Shown here piece by piece: positions 1 to 9,588 of a DNA stretch of 34,848 bases. The DNA comes from Schlegelella_A sp038234975. Lineage in GTDB: Bacteria; Pseudomonadota; Gammaproteobacteria; Burkholderiales; Burkholderiaceae_C. Location: the NCBI GenBank assembly GCA_038234975.1, contig JBBSUK010000024.1, positions 1 to 34,848 of the forward strand, in the 5' to 3' direction. Below the pieces are notes generated by a model. It worked only from the letters and a program-made list of their open reading frames with translations, searched no databases and was not told where the DNA came from. A program made the position numbers and the translations under genes. Numbering within the stretch: the first letter of the stretch is position 1; each line of letters starts with the position of its first letter.

Positions 1-2
1 CG

Positions 3-1658
<1,656 letters not shown>

Positions 1659-2193
1659 GGGCCGCCGATCAGGTCGATGCAGTAGGGCACGGCGGCGAAG
1701 ATCCCGTCGACCCGCGGCTCGGCGCTCGGCAGCCCGCCGAGCGTCTCGGCGATCGCCGTGGGTTGGCCCGGCAGGTTGACGACGAGCGCCTTGCCGCGGA
1801 CGACCGCCACCTGCCTGGACAGGATGGCCGTGGGCACGAAGCTGAGGCCGATGCGCCGCATCTGCTCGCCGAAGCCCGGGATCTCGCGGTCGGCGATGGC
1901 CAGCGTCGCCTCGGGCGTGACGTCGCGCGGTGCCGGCCCCGTGCCGCCGGTGGTGAGGACGAGGTCGCAGCGGGCGTCGTCGACGAGCGTCGTCAGCGCG
2001 GCGCGTATCGCGGCATCGTCGTCGGCGACGAGGCGTTCTTCCCACACGACCGGGTTGCGGATGGCGCGCGAGAGCCAGTCTCGCAGCGCCGGGATGCCCT
2101 GGTCGGCGTAGACACCGGCCGAAGCACGGTCGCTGATCGAGACGAGCCCGATGCGGACGGTGTCGGCAGTCGACGGGTCGGCGGAGTCGGTCG

Positions 2194-2697
2194 TCATGCG
2201 GCGGTGTCCTGTTCACGAAGGTAGCGAAAGAGCTCGCGCCAGGCGCGGCCGTTGCGTTGTTCGGGTGCGCCCGACGCGTCCTTGCGGGCAGCACGCACGA
2301 GCGCACGCAGCTGCTGCAGGTCGGACGCGGGATGTTGGGCGGCGTAGCGGGTGGTCGCGGCATCGTCGGCGACGAGCTCGGCGCGCCAGCGTTCGAGCCG
2401 GTGCAACTCGAGCGAGTCGTGGGCGCGGCCGAGCCGGAGCTCGTCGACGGCGATGCGTGCCGCGTCGACGTCGGCCGAGCGCATCAGCTTGCCGATGCGC
2501 TGGAGCTGGCGTCGACGCGCCTCGTGGCTGGTGATGCGACGCGTTTCGCGCAATGCGTCGACGAGCAGCTCGGGCAGGCCGAGGCCGTCGAGGCGGGCAT
2601 CGGGCAGCTCCAGCAGGGATTCGCCGAGCGCCTGAAGCGCATGCGAATCGCGCTTCCTCTGGGTCTTGCTCGGCGGTGAGATGTCGTCGACTTGCAT
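2194..2697 (-). CDS. darP: Ribosome-associated protein DarP (YjgA/DUF615)
   Basis: This small, highly charged helical protein matches the YjgA/DUF615 family, which acts late in 50S subunit assembly. Visible family features are the early PPSKTQRKRD segment, the LxLPELLVDALRETRRI helix and the C-terminal run ending in WRELFRYLREQD. The start is uncertain: ATG at 2697 (product MQVDDIS...) or ATG at 2709 four codons upstream; neither has a clear ribosome binding site. Its stop overlaps the mog start by 4 nt. It is divergent from pmbA, a pairing often seen in proteobacteria. Confidence 0.9.
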   Translation of the reverse strand: MQVDDISPPSKTQRKRDSHALQALGESLLELPDARLDGLGLPELLVDALRETRRITSHEARRRQLQRIGKLMRSADVDAARIAVDELRLGRAHDSLELHRLERWRAELVADDAATTRYAAQHPASDLQQLRALVRAARKDASGAPEQRNGRAWRELFRYLREQDTAA

Positions 2698-2751
2698 GCA
2701 CGGAGGCATCGCGCCAGACGCACCTGGGTCGTGGGTCGCGAGCGCGTGGCT

Positions 2752-4155
2752 ATGATAGCCGTCGCCTTGACCCCGACTGTCCGACCTCCCGCCGCGTTCG
2801 CCTACACGCGCGAGCAATTCCGATCCCTTGTCGACGACGCGCTCGCTCACGCGAGGTCGCTCGGCGCGAGCGATGCCGTGGCCGAGGTCTCCGAGGGCGT
2901 GGGTCTCTCGGTGTCGGTGCGCAAGGGCGAGACCGAGAACGTCGAGCGCAACCGGGACAAGTCGATCGTCGTCACGGTCTACGCCGGGCAGCGACGCGGC
3001 CACGCCAGCAGTTCCGATTTCTCGCCGGCGGCGATCCGCGAGACCGTTCGAGCCGCCTGGGACATCGCACGGTTCACCGCCGAGGACGCCGCCGCGGGCC
3101 TGCCGGATGACGACACGATCGCCGGCGTCGACGCCGCTGCGCGCGACCTCGATCTCTGCCACCCGTGGGACGTCGATGCCGAGCGTGCGATCGCGATCGC
3201 CACCGAGTGCGAGGCTGCCGCGCTCGACACCGATCGCCGCATCACCAACTCGGAAGGCGCCGGCGTCTCGGCGCAGCAGTCGCACTTCCATGCCGGCAAC
3301 ACGCGCGGCTTCTCCGGCGGCTACGCGAGCTCGCGACATTCCGTCTCGGTCGCGCCCATCGCCTCGATACCCGGCCGACGCAACGCGCCGATGCAGCGCG
3401 ACGCGTGGTACACGTCGATGCGCTCGCCCGACGAGCTCGCCTCGCCGGCGGTCGTCGGCCGCTACGCTGCAGAGCGCGCGTTGTCGCGGCTCGGCGCGAG
3501 GAAGATCCGCACCTGCGAGGTGCCGGTGCTGTTCGAATCGTCGCTGGCCGCGGGCCTGCTGGGCGCCTATGTCCAGGCGACGAGCGGCGGCGCGCTGTAT
3601 CGCAAGGCGACGTTCCTCACGGACAGCATCGGCACCGAGGTCTTTCCCGACCACGTCGATGTCCACGAGGATCCGCACGTGCCGCGCGGCAAGGGCAGCG
3701 CACCGTTCGACGACGAAGGCGTGCTGACCCGGCCGCGCGAGGTCGTCTCGGGCGGCCGCGTCCAGGGCTATTTCCTGTCGACCTATTCGGCGCGCAAGCT
3801 CGGACTGAAGACGACGGGTCATGCCGGCGGTTCGCACAACCTCGTCCTGCGCTCGCGGCGCACCGACCCTGGCGACGACCTCGACGCCATGCTGCGCAAG
3901 CTCGGTCGGGGCCTGTTCGCCATCGAGCTCATGGGGCAGGGCGTCAACCCCGTCAACGGCGACTATTCACGCGGCGCTGCGGGCTTCTGGGTCGAGAACG
4001 GGCGGATCGTGCATCCCGTCCACGAGATCACGATCGCGGGCAATTTGCGCGACATGTTCGCCGGGATCGTCGCCGTCGGTGCCGATGCCTACACGATGGG
4101 CAGCAAGACGATCGGATCGGTTCTCGTCGAGCGGATGAAGGTCGCGGGCGCCTGA
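2752..4155 (+). CDS. pmbA: TldE/PmbA metalloprotease-complex subunit
   Basis: PmbA (TldE) partners with TldD in a cytosolic metalloprotease that trims modified peptides and antitoxins. The roughly 467-residue product aligns by eye with E. coli PmbA over its whole length: RITNSEGAGVS, GGYASSRHSVS, the SARKLGLKTTGHAGGSHN loop, and the C-terminal MGQGVNPVNGDYSRGAAGFW and EITIAGNL segments. It lacks the HExxxH metal site, as expected for this subunit. The start is unclear. The ATG at 2752 sits inside a good -10-like TATGAT (2751-2756); if that is the promoter, the true start may be downstream, for example TTG at 2767. tldD is not in the window. Confidence 0.93.
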   Translation: MIAVALTPTVRPPAAFAYTREQFRSLVDDALAHARSLGASDAVAEVSEGVGLSVSVRKGETENVERNRDKSIVVTVYAGQRRGHASSSDFSPAAIRETVRAAWDIARFTAEDAAAGLPDDDTIAGVDAAARDLDLCHPWDVDAERAIAIATECEAAALDTDRRITNSEGAGVSAQQSHFHAGNTRGFSGGYASSRHSVSVAPIASIPGRRNAPMQRDAWYTSMRSPDELASPAVVGRYAAERALSRLGARKIRTCEVPVLFESSLAAGLLGAYVQATSGGALYRKATFLTDSIGTEVFPDHVDVHEDPHVPRGKGSAPFDDEGVLTRPREVVSGGRVQGYFLSTYSARKLGLKTTGHAGGSHNLVLRSRRTDPGDDLDAMLRKLGRGLFAIELMGQGVNPVNGDYSRGAAGFWVENGRIVHPVHEITIAGNLRDMFAGIVAVGADAYTMGSKTIGSVLVERMKVAGA

Positions 4156-4206
4156 CGCGGCGCGGGCCCCCCTTGTACGGCGCCGCTTACGCGCGGGTAA
4201 CTCCCC

Positions 4207-4236
4207 TTGGGTCGCCCGCCCGCCGATTCCTAGAAT
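4207..4236 (+). promoter_or_regulatory. Sigma70-type promoter for takP
   Basis: TTGGGT (4207-4212) and TAGAAT (4231-4236) are separated by 18 nt, placing the transcript start near 4243. The ribosome binding site AAGGAG follows at about 4263-4268, ten bases before the takP ATG. Predicted by eye only. Confidence 0.6.
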
Positions 4237-4277
4237 CTCCGGGTTCGACTTTTGTCTGATTCAAGGAGACTGGTTAC

Positions 4278-5360
4278 ATGGAGCGTCGCTCATTCATTCG
4301 CAAGACCGGCATCGCCGGCGTCATCGCCGCCGGGGCGGCTCCTGCCATCGTCCACGCGCAGGCCAACATCCGCTGGCGGCTGGCATCCAGCTTCCCGAGG
4401 TCGCTCGACACGATCTTCGGCGCCGCCGAGGTGTTCGCCAAGAAGGTCAGCGACATGACCGGCGGCAAGTTCCAGATCTCGACCCACGCCGGCGGCGAGC
4501 TGATGCCGGCGTTCGGCGTCGTCGACGGCGTGCAGAACGCCACCGTCGAGGTGGCGCACACGGCTCCCTACTACTTCTTCGGCAAGGACCCGGTCTTCGC
4601 GCTCGGCTGCGCGATCCCCTTCGGCCTCAACTCGCGCCAGATGACGGCGTGGATGTACGAGGGCAACGGGCTGAAGCTGATGCGCGAGTTCTACGCCAAG
4701 TACAACATCATCAACTTCCCCGGCGGCAACACCGGCGCGCAGATGGGCGGCTTCTTCCGCAAGGAGATCAAGTCGATCGCCGACGTGAAGGGCCTGAAGT
4801 TCCGGATCGGCGGCTTCGGCGGCAAGGTCTTCGAGCGGATCGGCGGCGTGCCGCAGAACATTCCGGGTGGCGAGATCTACCAGGCGCTCGAGAAGGGCAC
4901 CATCGATGCGGCCGAGTGGGTCGGCCCGTACGACGACCTCAAGCTCGGGCTGTACAAGGTCGCACCCAACTACGCCTATCCGGGCTGGTGGGAAGGCGGC
5001 CCGCAGCTCGACATCTTCATCAACACGAAGGCGTACGAGGGGTTGAGCGCCGAGTACAAGACGATCGTCGAGTGCGCGGCCGCCTACGCGCACGTCGACA
5101 TGCAGGCCAAGTACGACGCGCGCAACCCCGGTGCGCTGAAGACGCTCGTCGGCAACGGCACCAAGCTGTTCCGCTTCCCGCGCGACATGATGGACGCGGC
5201 CTTCAAGGAGGCGATCGACCTCTACAACGACATGGGCAGTTCGAACGCGTCGTGGAAGAAGATCTACGCCGACTACGCGACGTTCCGCCGGGACGCGAAC
5301 CTCTGGTTCCGCTTCACCGAAGCCGGCTTCGACGACTTCATGCAGGCGCAGAAGCTCTGA
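4278..5360 (+). CDS. takP: TRAP transporter solute-binding protein, TakP-like
   Basis: This is the periplasmic binding subunit of a TRAP transporter, closest in my recollection to TakP of Rhodobacter sphaeroides, which binds 2-oxoacids such as pyruvate with sodium. The 360-residue product begins with a twin-arginine signal (ERRSFIRK, then a hydrophobic stretch ending in AIVHAQA), so it is probably exported folded. Family segments are WRLASSFPRSLDTIFG, GGNTGAQMGGFFRKEI, LKFRIGGFGGKV, and ALEKGTIDAAEWVGPYDD followed by PGWWEGGP. It has its own promoter and a good ribosome binding site. The permease genes lie just downstream but on the opposite strand, unlike the usual single operon. The exact substrate is inferred from family resemblance. 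Confidence 0.93.
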   Translation: MERRSFIRKTGIAGVIAAGAAPAIVHAQANIRWRLASSFPRSLDTIFGAAEVFAKKVSDMTGGKFQISTHAGGELMPAFGVVDGVQNATVEVAHTAPYYFFGKDPVFALGCAIPFGLNSRQMTAWMYEGNGLKLMREFYAKYNIINFPGGNTGAQMGGFFRKEIKSIADVKGLKFRIGGFGGKVFERIGGVPQNIPGGEIYQALEKGTIDAAEWVGPYDDLKLGLYKVAPNYAYPGWWEGGPQLDIFINTKAYEGLSAEYKTIVECAAAYAHVDMQAKYDARNPGALKTLVGNGTKLFRFPRDMMDAAFKEAIDLYNDMGSSNASWKKIYADYATFRRDANLWFRFTEAGFDDFMQAQKL

Positions 5361-5376
5361 GCTTGCCGGCGTGAAG

Positions 5377-5403
5377 AAAAAGCCCCGCGATGCGGGGCTT
5401 TTT
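5377..5403. terminator. Bidirectional intrinsic terminator between takP and takM
   Basis: A perfect 12-bp stem (AAAAAGCCCCGC at 5377-5388, its complement at 5392-5403) closes a 3-nt loop. The A-run on one side and T-run on the other allow termination on both strands. It lies 16 bp after the takP stop and 26 bp beyond the takM stop, so it serves both convergent genes. Confidence 0.9.
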
Positions 5404-5429
5404 TGCGTCCTCGAATCGCTGCGTCTGCC

Positions 5430-7190
5430 TCAGGGCTTCTTCGGCTGGTTGCGCTTCATCGATTCGATCAGGGCCTGCATCGGGTCGGCGTTTGCGTCTC
5501 CCGACGGCGCTCCGCTGGAGGCCGGCGCCTCGGCGGCTGGCGGTGGATTCAGGTAGGGGTTCTTCGAGTCCTCGCGGGAGTCCTTGCGCAGCTCCTGGAA
5601 CGCCTTGTCGACGTCGATGTTGAGCGGCTTGTCGAGATGGCCCGTGACGATGCCCGGGAAGAAGATGACCACCGCGACCATCACGACCTGGATGACGACA
5701 AACGGGATGGCACCGCGGTAGATGTCGCCGGTGGTGACCTTGCGGATGCGCTTGCCGGTGACCTTGTCGTCGTAGTCCTCGATCGGTGCGACGCTGCGCA
5801 GGTAGAACAGCGCGAAACCGAACGGCGGGTGCATGAACGAGGTCTGCATGTTGATCGCCAGCAGCACGCCGAACCAGGTGAGATCGATGCCGAGCTTGGC
5901 CGCCACCGGCCCGACCAGCGGCACGATGATGAACGCCAGCTCGAAGAAGTCGAGGAAGAAGGCGAGGATGAAGATGAGGAGGTTGACGACGATCAGGAAG
6001 CCCAGTTGCCCACCCGGCAGCCCGGTGAGCAGGTGCTCGACCCAGATCGCGCCGTCGACCGCCTGGAACGACAGGCTGAAGGTGGTCGAGCCGACCAGGA
6101 TCATCAGCACGAACGACGACAGCTTGGTCGTGCTGTCCATCGCCTGGCGCAGCAACCGCCAGCTCAGGCGGCGGCGCCCGACCGCCATCGCCAGCGCGCC
6201 GACCGAGCCCATGGCGCCGCCTTCGGTGGGCGTCGCGACGCCGAGGAAGATCGTCCCGAGGACGAGGAAGATCAGCGCCAGCGGCGGGATCAGCACGAAG
6301 GTGACGCGCTCGGCCATCCGCGACAGCAGCTTCAGCTTGAATGCGCGGTTGAGCACCGACAGGACGAATGCGACGCCGACGCCGACGCACATCGCGGTGA
6401 CGATCAGCTCGTCGGTCGGTGTGGCCTGCGGCCGCCACTTCGCGAACGCCACCGCGGCGGAGACGGCAATCACGGTGAGGACGCCGAGCGAGCGCAGGCC
6501 GGGCGAGCCGTCGTCTTCCCGGATCGTCCGCGCTTCCTTCGGCAGCGCCGGCGCGGCCGACGGCTTGAAGAGGGTCAGGATGGTCACGTAGCCCAGGTAG
6601 GCAGCGGTCAGGATGAAGCCGGGGATGAAGGCGCCCTTGTAGAAGTCGCCAACGCTCTTTCCCAGCTGGTCGGCGAGCACGATCAGCACCAGCGACGGCG
6701 GGATGATCTGGGCCAGCGTGCCCGATGCCGCGATCACGCCGGTGGCGACGCGCCGGTCGTAGCCGTAGCGCAGCATGATCGGCAGCGAGATCAGGCCCAT
6801 CGAGATCACCGATGCGGCGACGACGCCGGTGGTCGCCGCGAGCATCGCGCCGACGAGGATGGCGGCGTAGCCGAGGCCGCCGCGCACCGGCCCGAACAGC
6901 TGTCCGATCGTGTCGAGCAGGTCCTCGGCCATTCCCGAGCGCTCGAGGATCAGCCCCATGAAGGTGAAGAACGGGATCGCCAGCAGCGTGTCGTTCTGCA
7001 TGATCCCGAAGATGCGCAGCGGCAGGGCTTGCATCAGCGCCTCGGGCATGATGCCCATCTCGACGCCGACGAAGCCGAAGAACAGCCCGCACGCTGCCAG
7101 CGAGAAGGCGACCGGATAGCCGATCAGCAGGAAGACGATCAGGCTGCCGAACATGATCGGCGCCATGTTCGAGGCGATGAAATGCATCAT
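5430..7190 (-). CDS. takM: TRAP transporter large permease subunit (DctM/TakM-like)
   Basis: This is the large inner-membrane subunit of a TRAP transporter, which carries the ion-coupled transport channel. The 586-residue protein has many hydrophobic helices, beginning GSLIVFLLIGYPVAFSLA and including the DctM hallmarks LLAIPFFTFMG, GAMLAATTGVVAASV and a second-half ATPTEGGAMGSVGAL. It is longer than a typical DctM (about 430 residues). The excess is a charged cytoplasmic linker near 215-245 and a hydrophilic, Pro/Ala-rich C-terminal tail of about 60 residues. Its first ATG overlaps the takQ stop by 4 nt, followed directly by a second in-frame ATG. It pairs with takQ and presumably with the convergent takP. 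Confidence 0.93.
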   Translation of the reverse strand: MMHFIASNMAPIMFGSLIVFLLIGYPVAFSLAACGLFFGFVGVEMGIMPEALMQALPLRIFGIMQNDTLLAIPFFTFMGLILERSGMAEDLLDTIGQLFGPVRGGLGYAAILVGAMLAATTGVVAASVISMGLISLPIMLRYGYDRRVATGVIAASGTLAQIIPPSLVLIVLADQLGKSVGDFYKGAFIPGFILTAAYLGYVTILTLFKPSAAPALPKEARTIREDDGSPGLRSLGVLTVIAVSAAVAFAKWRPQATPTDELIVTAMCVGVGVAFVLSVLNRAFKLKLLSRMAERVTFVLIPPLALIFLVLGTIFLGVATPTEGGAMGSVGALAMAVGRRRLSWRLLRQAMDSTTKLSSFVLMILVGSTTFSLSFQAVDGAIWVEHLLTGLPGGQLGFLIVVNLLIFILAFFLDFFELAFIIVPLVGPVAAKLGIDLTWFGVLLAINMQTSFMHPPFGFALFYLRSVAPIEDYDDKVTGKRIRKVTTGDIYRGAIPFVVIQVVMVAVVIFFPGIVTGHLDKPLNIDVDKAFQELRKDSREDSKNPYLNPPPAAEAPASSGAPSGDANADPMQALIESMKRNQPKKP

Positions 7191-7810
7191 CGTGCGCGCG
7201 TCTCGCGGGCCGCGGGCGAGCCGTCACCGATGCCGCGTTCCTGGGCGATGAACTCCGCCAGTTCCTGCTCGGCGCTCTTGGCGACGTGGCGGCCCGTCGG
7301 GTCGGGGATCAGGCCGCGCAGGAAGGCGATGCGCTTGATCAGCTCGGAGATCGCCTGCAGGCCGAGCAGCATGAAGCCGGCCGGCAGCAGGGCGAACACC
7401 GGCCATCGGACCAGGCCGCCGGCGTTGTTCGACATCTCGTGCATCCGATAGGCACGTATGACCAGCGGCAAGGAGAGGTCGACGACGACGACGACGAAGG
7501 GCAGCAGGAACAGGCACAGCCCGAAGATGTCGATCCAGATCTGGGTGCGCTTGCTGAAGCGCCCGGTGACGACGTCGATCTTGACGTGCTCCTGGCGCAG
7601 CAGCGTGTAGCCCGCGGCCAGCAGGAACACGGCGGCGAACAGGTACCACTGGATCTCGAGCAGGCCGTTGGAGCTCTGGTCGAACGCCTTGCGCACGATC
7701 GCGTTGCCGGCGCTGATGAGAACCGCGACGAGGACCAGCCAGGAGACCCAACGGCCGACCCATTCGTTGATCCGGTCGATGAATCGTGACAGCGACAGCA
7801 GGGCCGACAA
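7187..7810 (-). CDS. takQ: TRAP transporter small permease subunit (DctQ/TakQ-like)
   Basis: The 207-residue product has four predicted membrane helices (about residues 18-40, 52-72, 92-115 and 138-158), the layout of the DctQ small subunit that assembles with DctM. The segments SNGLLEIQWYLFAAVFLLAAGYTL and EHVKIDVV are typical. A charged cytosolic tail rich in Glu and Arg follows. It is the first gene of a takQ-takM unit with a 4-nt overlap, transcribed towards takP. Confidence 0.9.
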   Translation of the reverse strand: MSALLSLSRFIDRINEWVGRWVSWLVLVAVLISAGNAIVRKAFDQSSNGLLEIQWYLFAAVFLLAAGYTLLRQEHVKIDVVTGRFSKRTQIWIDIFGLCLFLLPFVVVVVDLSLPLVIRAYRMHEMSNNAGGLVRWPVFALLPAGFMLLGLQAISELIKRIAFLRGLIPDPTGRHVAKSAEQELAEFIAQERGIGDGSPAARETRAR

Positions 7811-7872
7811 GGGGACGCTCCGTGAAACTCGGTGATGTCGCGCCGCAGTCGCGACCCGTTCGAGGCGGGGCG

Positions 7873-7896
7873 ATTCTAGGGACGCACCGGCGTCCC
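7873..7896 (-). promoter_or_regulatory. Putative takQ promoter -10 with adjoining operator-like inverted repeat
   Basis: On the minus strand TAGAAT (7878-7873) is a good -10 about 65 bp before takQ. Directly upstream, in the place of the -35/-10 spacer, lies a perfect inverted repeat: GGGACGC (7879-7885), 4-nt centre, GCGTCCC (7890-7896). No T-run follows on either strand, so it is not a terminator. A repressor site is an inference. No clear -35 is visible. Confidence 0.4.
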
Positions 7897-7925
7897 GACG
7901 TGCGTGTTTGCGCTAGGACGCAGGC

Positions 7926-8267
7926 CTAGACGCCGCGGCTGCCGCGCCAGAGGTTGCCGCAGCGCGTGCCGCTGCGGCAGAAGGCGAGCACCGGTTTGGG
8001 GAGCGACTCCAGCAGCGCCCCGAAGCGGGCGTACTCGTCGGCCGTCTGCACGCCCGAGAGGACCGGCTGGTGCGCGTAGGCGAGCCCTGCTGCCGCGGCC
8101 GCCTCCTCGATGCTCGCGCTCGTCGGCTGGTCGGGACCGGCCTCGAAGTCGGGGCGGTTGTTGATCACGCTGCGAAAGCCGGCGGCCGCGACGTCGGCCA
8201 TCGCGTCGGGCGAGAGTTGCGGGGCGACGGCGAGGTCGGCGTCGAGGCGCTGGTGCGGGAAGCTCAC
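7926..8267 (-). CDS. DUF442/TIGR01244 phosphatase-like sulfurtransferase domain protein
   Basis: The 113-residue protein is a single domain of the DUF442 family, related to dual-specificity phosphatases and found fused to sulfur dioxygenase-type metallo-beta-lactamases (Blh) in other bacteria. Visible features are the N-terminal LAVAPQLSPDAMADVAAAGF, the INNRPDFE segment and the phosphatase-like loop FCRSGTRCGNLW with the Cys and Arg of CxxxxxR. It starts at GTG (8265-8267) with an AGGAG ribosome site, 13 bp after yqeY, so it is probably in the same transcript. No metallo-beta-lactamase partner gene is seen here. The role in sulfide or persulfide metabolism is inferred from the family. Confidence 0.82.
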   Translation of the reverse strand: MSFPHQRLDADLAVAPQLSPDAMADVAAAGFRSVINNRPDFEAGPDQPTSASIEEAAAAAGLAYAHQPVLSGVQTADEYARFGALLESLPKPVLAFCRSGTRCGNLWRGSRGV

Positions 8268-8280
8268 GGGAGGCTCCTGT

Positions 8281-8727
8281 TCAGTGGGCGAGCGCGGCCT
8301 TCACGGCGGCGGACACGAGGGCCATGTCGGCCTTGCCTGCGAAAGCGGCCCGCGCCGCGGCCATCACCTTGCCCATGTCCGAAGGGCCGGTCGCGCCGAT
8401 GTCGGCGACGATGCGGTCGACTTCGGTGCGGATATCGGCCGCGCCCAGACGCGCCGGCAGGTAAGCCTCGAGCAGCGCGAGCTCGGCCTGTTCCTTCTCG
8501 GCCAGGTCGGATCTCGCGCCGGCGGTGAACTGCACGATCGAGTCCTTGCGCTGCTTGACGAGCTTGTCGACGATCGCGACCACTGCGGCGTCGTCGAGCT
8601 CGATGCGCTCGTCGACCTCGCGTTGCTTCATCGCGGCGAGCAGGCCCCGTATCGTGAGCAGCCGCGGCGCATCCTTCGCGCGCATCGCGGCCTTCATGTC
8701 GTCGGTGATGCGTTCCTTGAGCGTCAT
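8281..8727 (-). CDS. yqeY: GatB/YqeY domain protein
   Basis: The 148-residue protein is a stand-alone YqeY, homologous to the C-terminal tRNA-binding domain of the GatB amidotransferase subunit. It shows the family start (LKERITDDMKAAMRAKDAPRL), LLAAMKQREVDER, an EAYLPARL motif and the C-terminal MGKVMAAARAAFAGKADMALVSAAVKAAL. The precise function is not settled. It follows rpsU, as in many proteobacteria, across an intrinsic terminator. The usual next genes, dnaG and rpoD, are absent. Confidence 0.93.
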   Translation of the reverse strand: MTLKERITDDMKAAMRAKDAPRLLTIRGLLAAMKQREVDERIELDDAAVVAIVDKLVKQRKDSIVQFTAGARSDLAEKEQAELALLEAYLPARLGAADIRTEVDRIVADIGATGPSDMGKVMAAARAAFAGKADMALVSAAVKAALAH

Positions 8728-8743
8728 GGGTCGGACTGTGCAA

Positions 8744-8767
8744 CAAAAAGCCCGCCAGCGGCGGGCT
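8744..8767 (-). terminator. Intrinsic terminator between rpsU and yqeY
   Basis: On the minus strand AGCCCGCC pairs with GGCGGGCT (positions 8767 down to 8749) and is followed by TTTTTGTTG. It lies just beyond the rpsU stop. It should end most rpsU transcripts while letting some read into yqeY. Confidence 0.85.
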
Positions 8768-8803
8768 CGGAGGAGTCGGCGAAGCGCCGACCAGCCTATG
8801 TGC

Positions 8804-9016
8804 TCAGAAGAGCTTTTTCGGCAGCTGCATGCTGCGAACGCGCTTGAAGTGGCGCTTGACGGCCGCGGCCTTCTTGCGCTTGCGCTCGGCGGTGGGCTTC
8901 TCGTAGAACTCTCGCGCGCGCAGATCGGTCAGGAGGCCGAGCTTTTCGATGGTGCGCTTGAAGCGGCGGAGCGCGACGTCGAACGGTTCGTTTTCCTTGA
9001 CGCGGATCGTGGTCAT
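8804..9016 (-). CDS. rpsU: 30S ribosomal protein S21
   Basis: The 70-residue, very basic protein is ribosomal protein S21, which helps the 30S subunit in initiation. It shows the family sequence RVKENEPFDVALRRFKR, the YEKPTAERKRKKAAAVKR segment and a LPKKLF end. Length is normal for the family. A strong promoter lies directly upstream and a terminator directly downstream, giving a short abundant transcript with partial read-through to yqeY. Confidence 0.97.
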   Translation of the reverse strand: MTTIRVKENEPFDVALRRFKRTIEKLGLLTDLRAREFYEKPTAERKRKKAAAVKRHFKRVRSMQLPKKLF

Positions 9017-9045
9017 GTAGCTGGCAGAAGTTCAGTCAAACGAGA

Positions 9046-9075
9046 ATTATAGACCGCACACGCGCGAGCCGGCAA
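9046..9075 (-). promoter_or_regulatory. rpsU promoter
   Basis: On the minus strand TTGCCG (9075-9070) and a consensus TATAAT (9051-9046) are 18 nt apart, about 30 bp before the rpsU ATG. It is the best sigma70-type promoter visible in the window. Confidence 0.75.
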
Positions 9076-9089
9076 GACGGCCTGCGCGG

Positions 9090-9509
9090 TCAGCGCCGAG
9101 ACGCGGTGCGCTCCGCTGTCGTCAGGCGCCGATCGAGGGCGTCGAGGCGGGTGGTGAACCGCTCGTCGGCGCTGTGCGCGCTGGTGAAGGTGCGGTTCGT
9201 TTCGTCGATCGTCGTCTGCACGCGGCGTTCCACCGCGTCGAGCCGGCCGGTGATGCGCTGGTCGGAGGTATGGGCGCTGGTGAACGTGCGGTTGATCGCC
9301 TGGATGTCGCTCACGAGCCGCCGGTCGAAGTCGGCGATCTTGCGCTCGAGTTCGGTGACCATGCGTTCGAGTTCCTGGATCTTGCGTGTGGGGTCACCGC
9401 CGCTGCTGCTCCTGGCGGTCTGCTGTGTCGCCGTGTCGAGCCGGTCGAGCCGCTGCGTCAGGTCTCGCTTGAGTTTGTCGAAATCGCTTGCCCAGGGTTG
9501 CGCCGGCAT
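9090..9509 (-). CDS. Hypothetical coiled-coil protein with an internal repeat
   Basis: I do not recognise this family. The 139-residue product is hydrophilic, rich in Arg, Asp, Thr and Gln, and has no signal peptide or membrane segment. Heptad-like leucine spacing runs from about residue 10 to 25 and from 43 to 66 (IQELERMVTELERKIADFDR), suggesting a coiled coil. The second half holds two copies of a 25-residue unit spaced 32 residues apart (73-97 and 105-129), each beginning NRTFTSAH and ending in RLDA..RR. It is transcribed toward rpsU and ends just before the rpsU promoter. A structural or partner-binding role is a guess. Confidence 0.7.
   Translation of the reverse strand: MPAQPWASDFDKLKRDLTQRLDRLDTATQQTARSSSGGDPTRKIQELERMVTELERKIADFDRRLVSDIQAINRTFTSAHTSDQRITGRLDAVERRVQTTIDETNRTFTSAHSADERFTTRLDALDRRLTTAERTASRR
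9123..9293 (-). repeat. Tandem 25-residue coding repeat
   Basis: Two in-frame copies at 9219-9293 and 9123-9197 encode near-identical units (NRTFTSAH...D.R...RLDA..RR), with a 21-bp spacer. They share most bases, including the block encoding NRTFTSAH, which suggests internal duplication. Confidence 0.75.
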
Positions 9510-9588
9510 GGTTCGGTCTCCATTTCTGCGGGAAGGGCGATGTTCCGCGAATGAACGGCCCGGCGCAACGGGCCTTCGGGGGAGCGCC

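Noticed and set aside
5403..7451. A 682-codon open frame on the plus strand, antisense to takM and takQ
   Set aside because: Its translation is low-complexity (Asp, Arg, Gln, His) with no fold or motif. It is the usual antisense shadow of a GC-rich membrane-protein gene.
7914..7930. CTAGG/CCTAG inverted repeat after the DUF442 gene
   Set aside because: A five-pair stem without a T-run is too weak to call a terminator.
9551..9568. GGCCCG/CGGGCC hairpin after the flavoprotein gene
   Set aside because: It has only six stem pairs and no T-run on either strand, so I did not call it a terminator.
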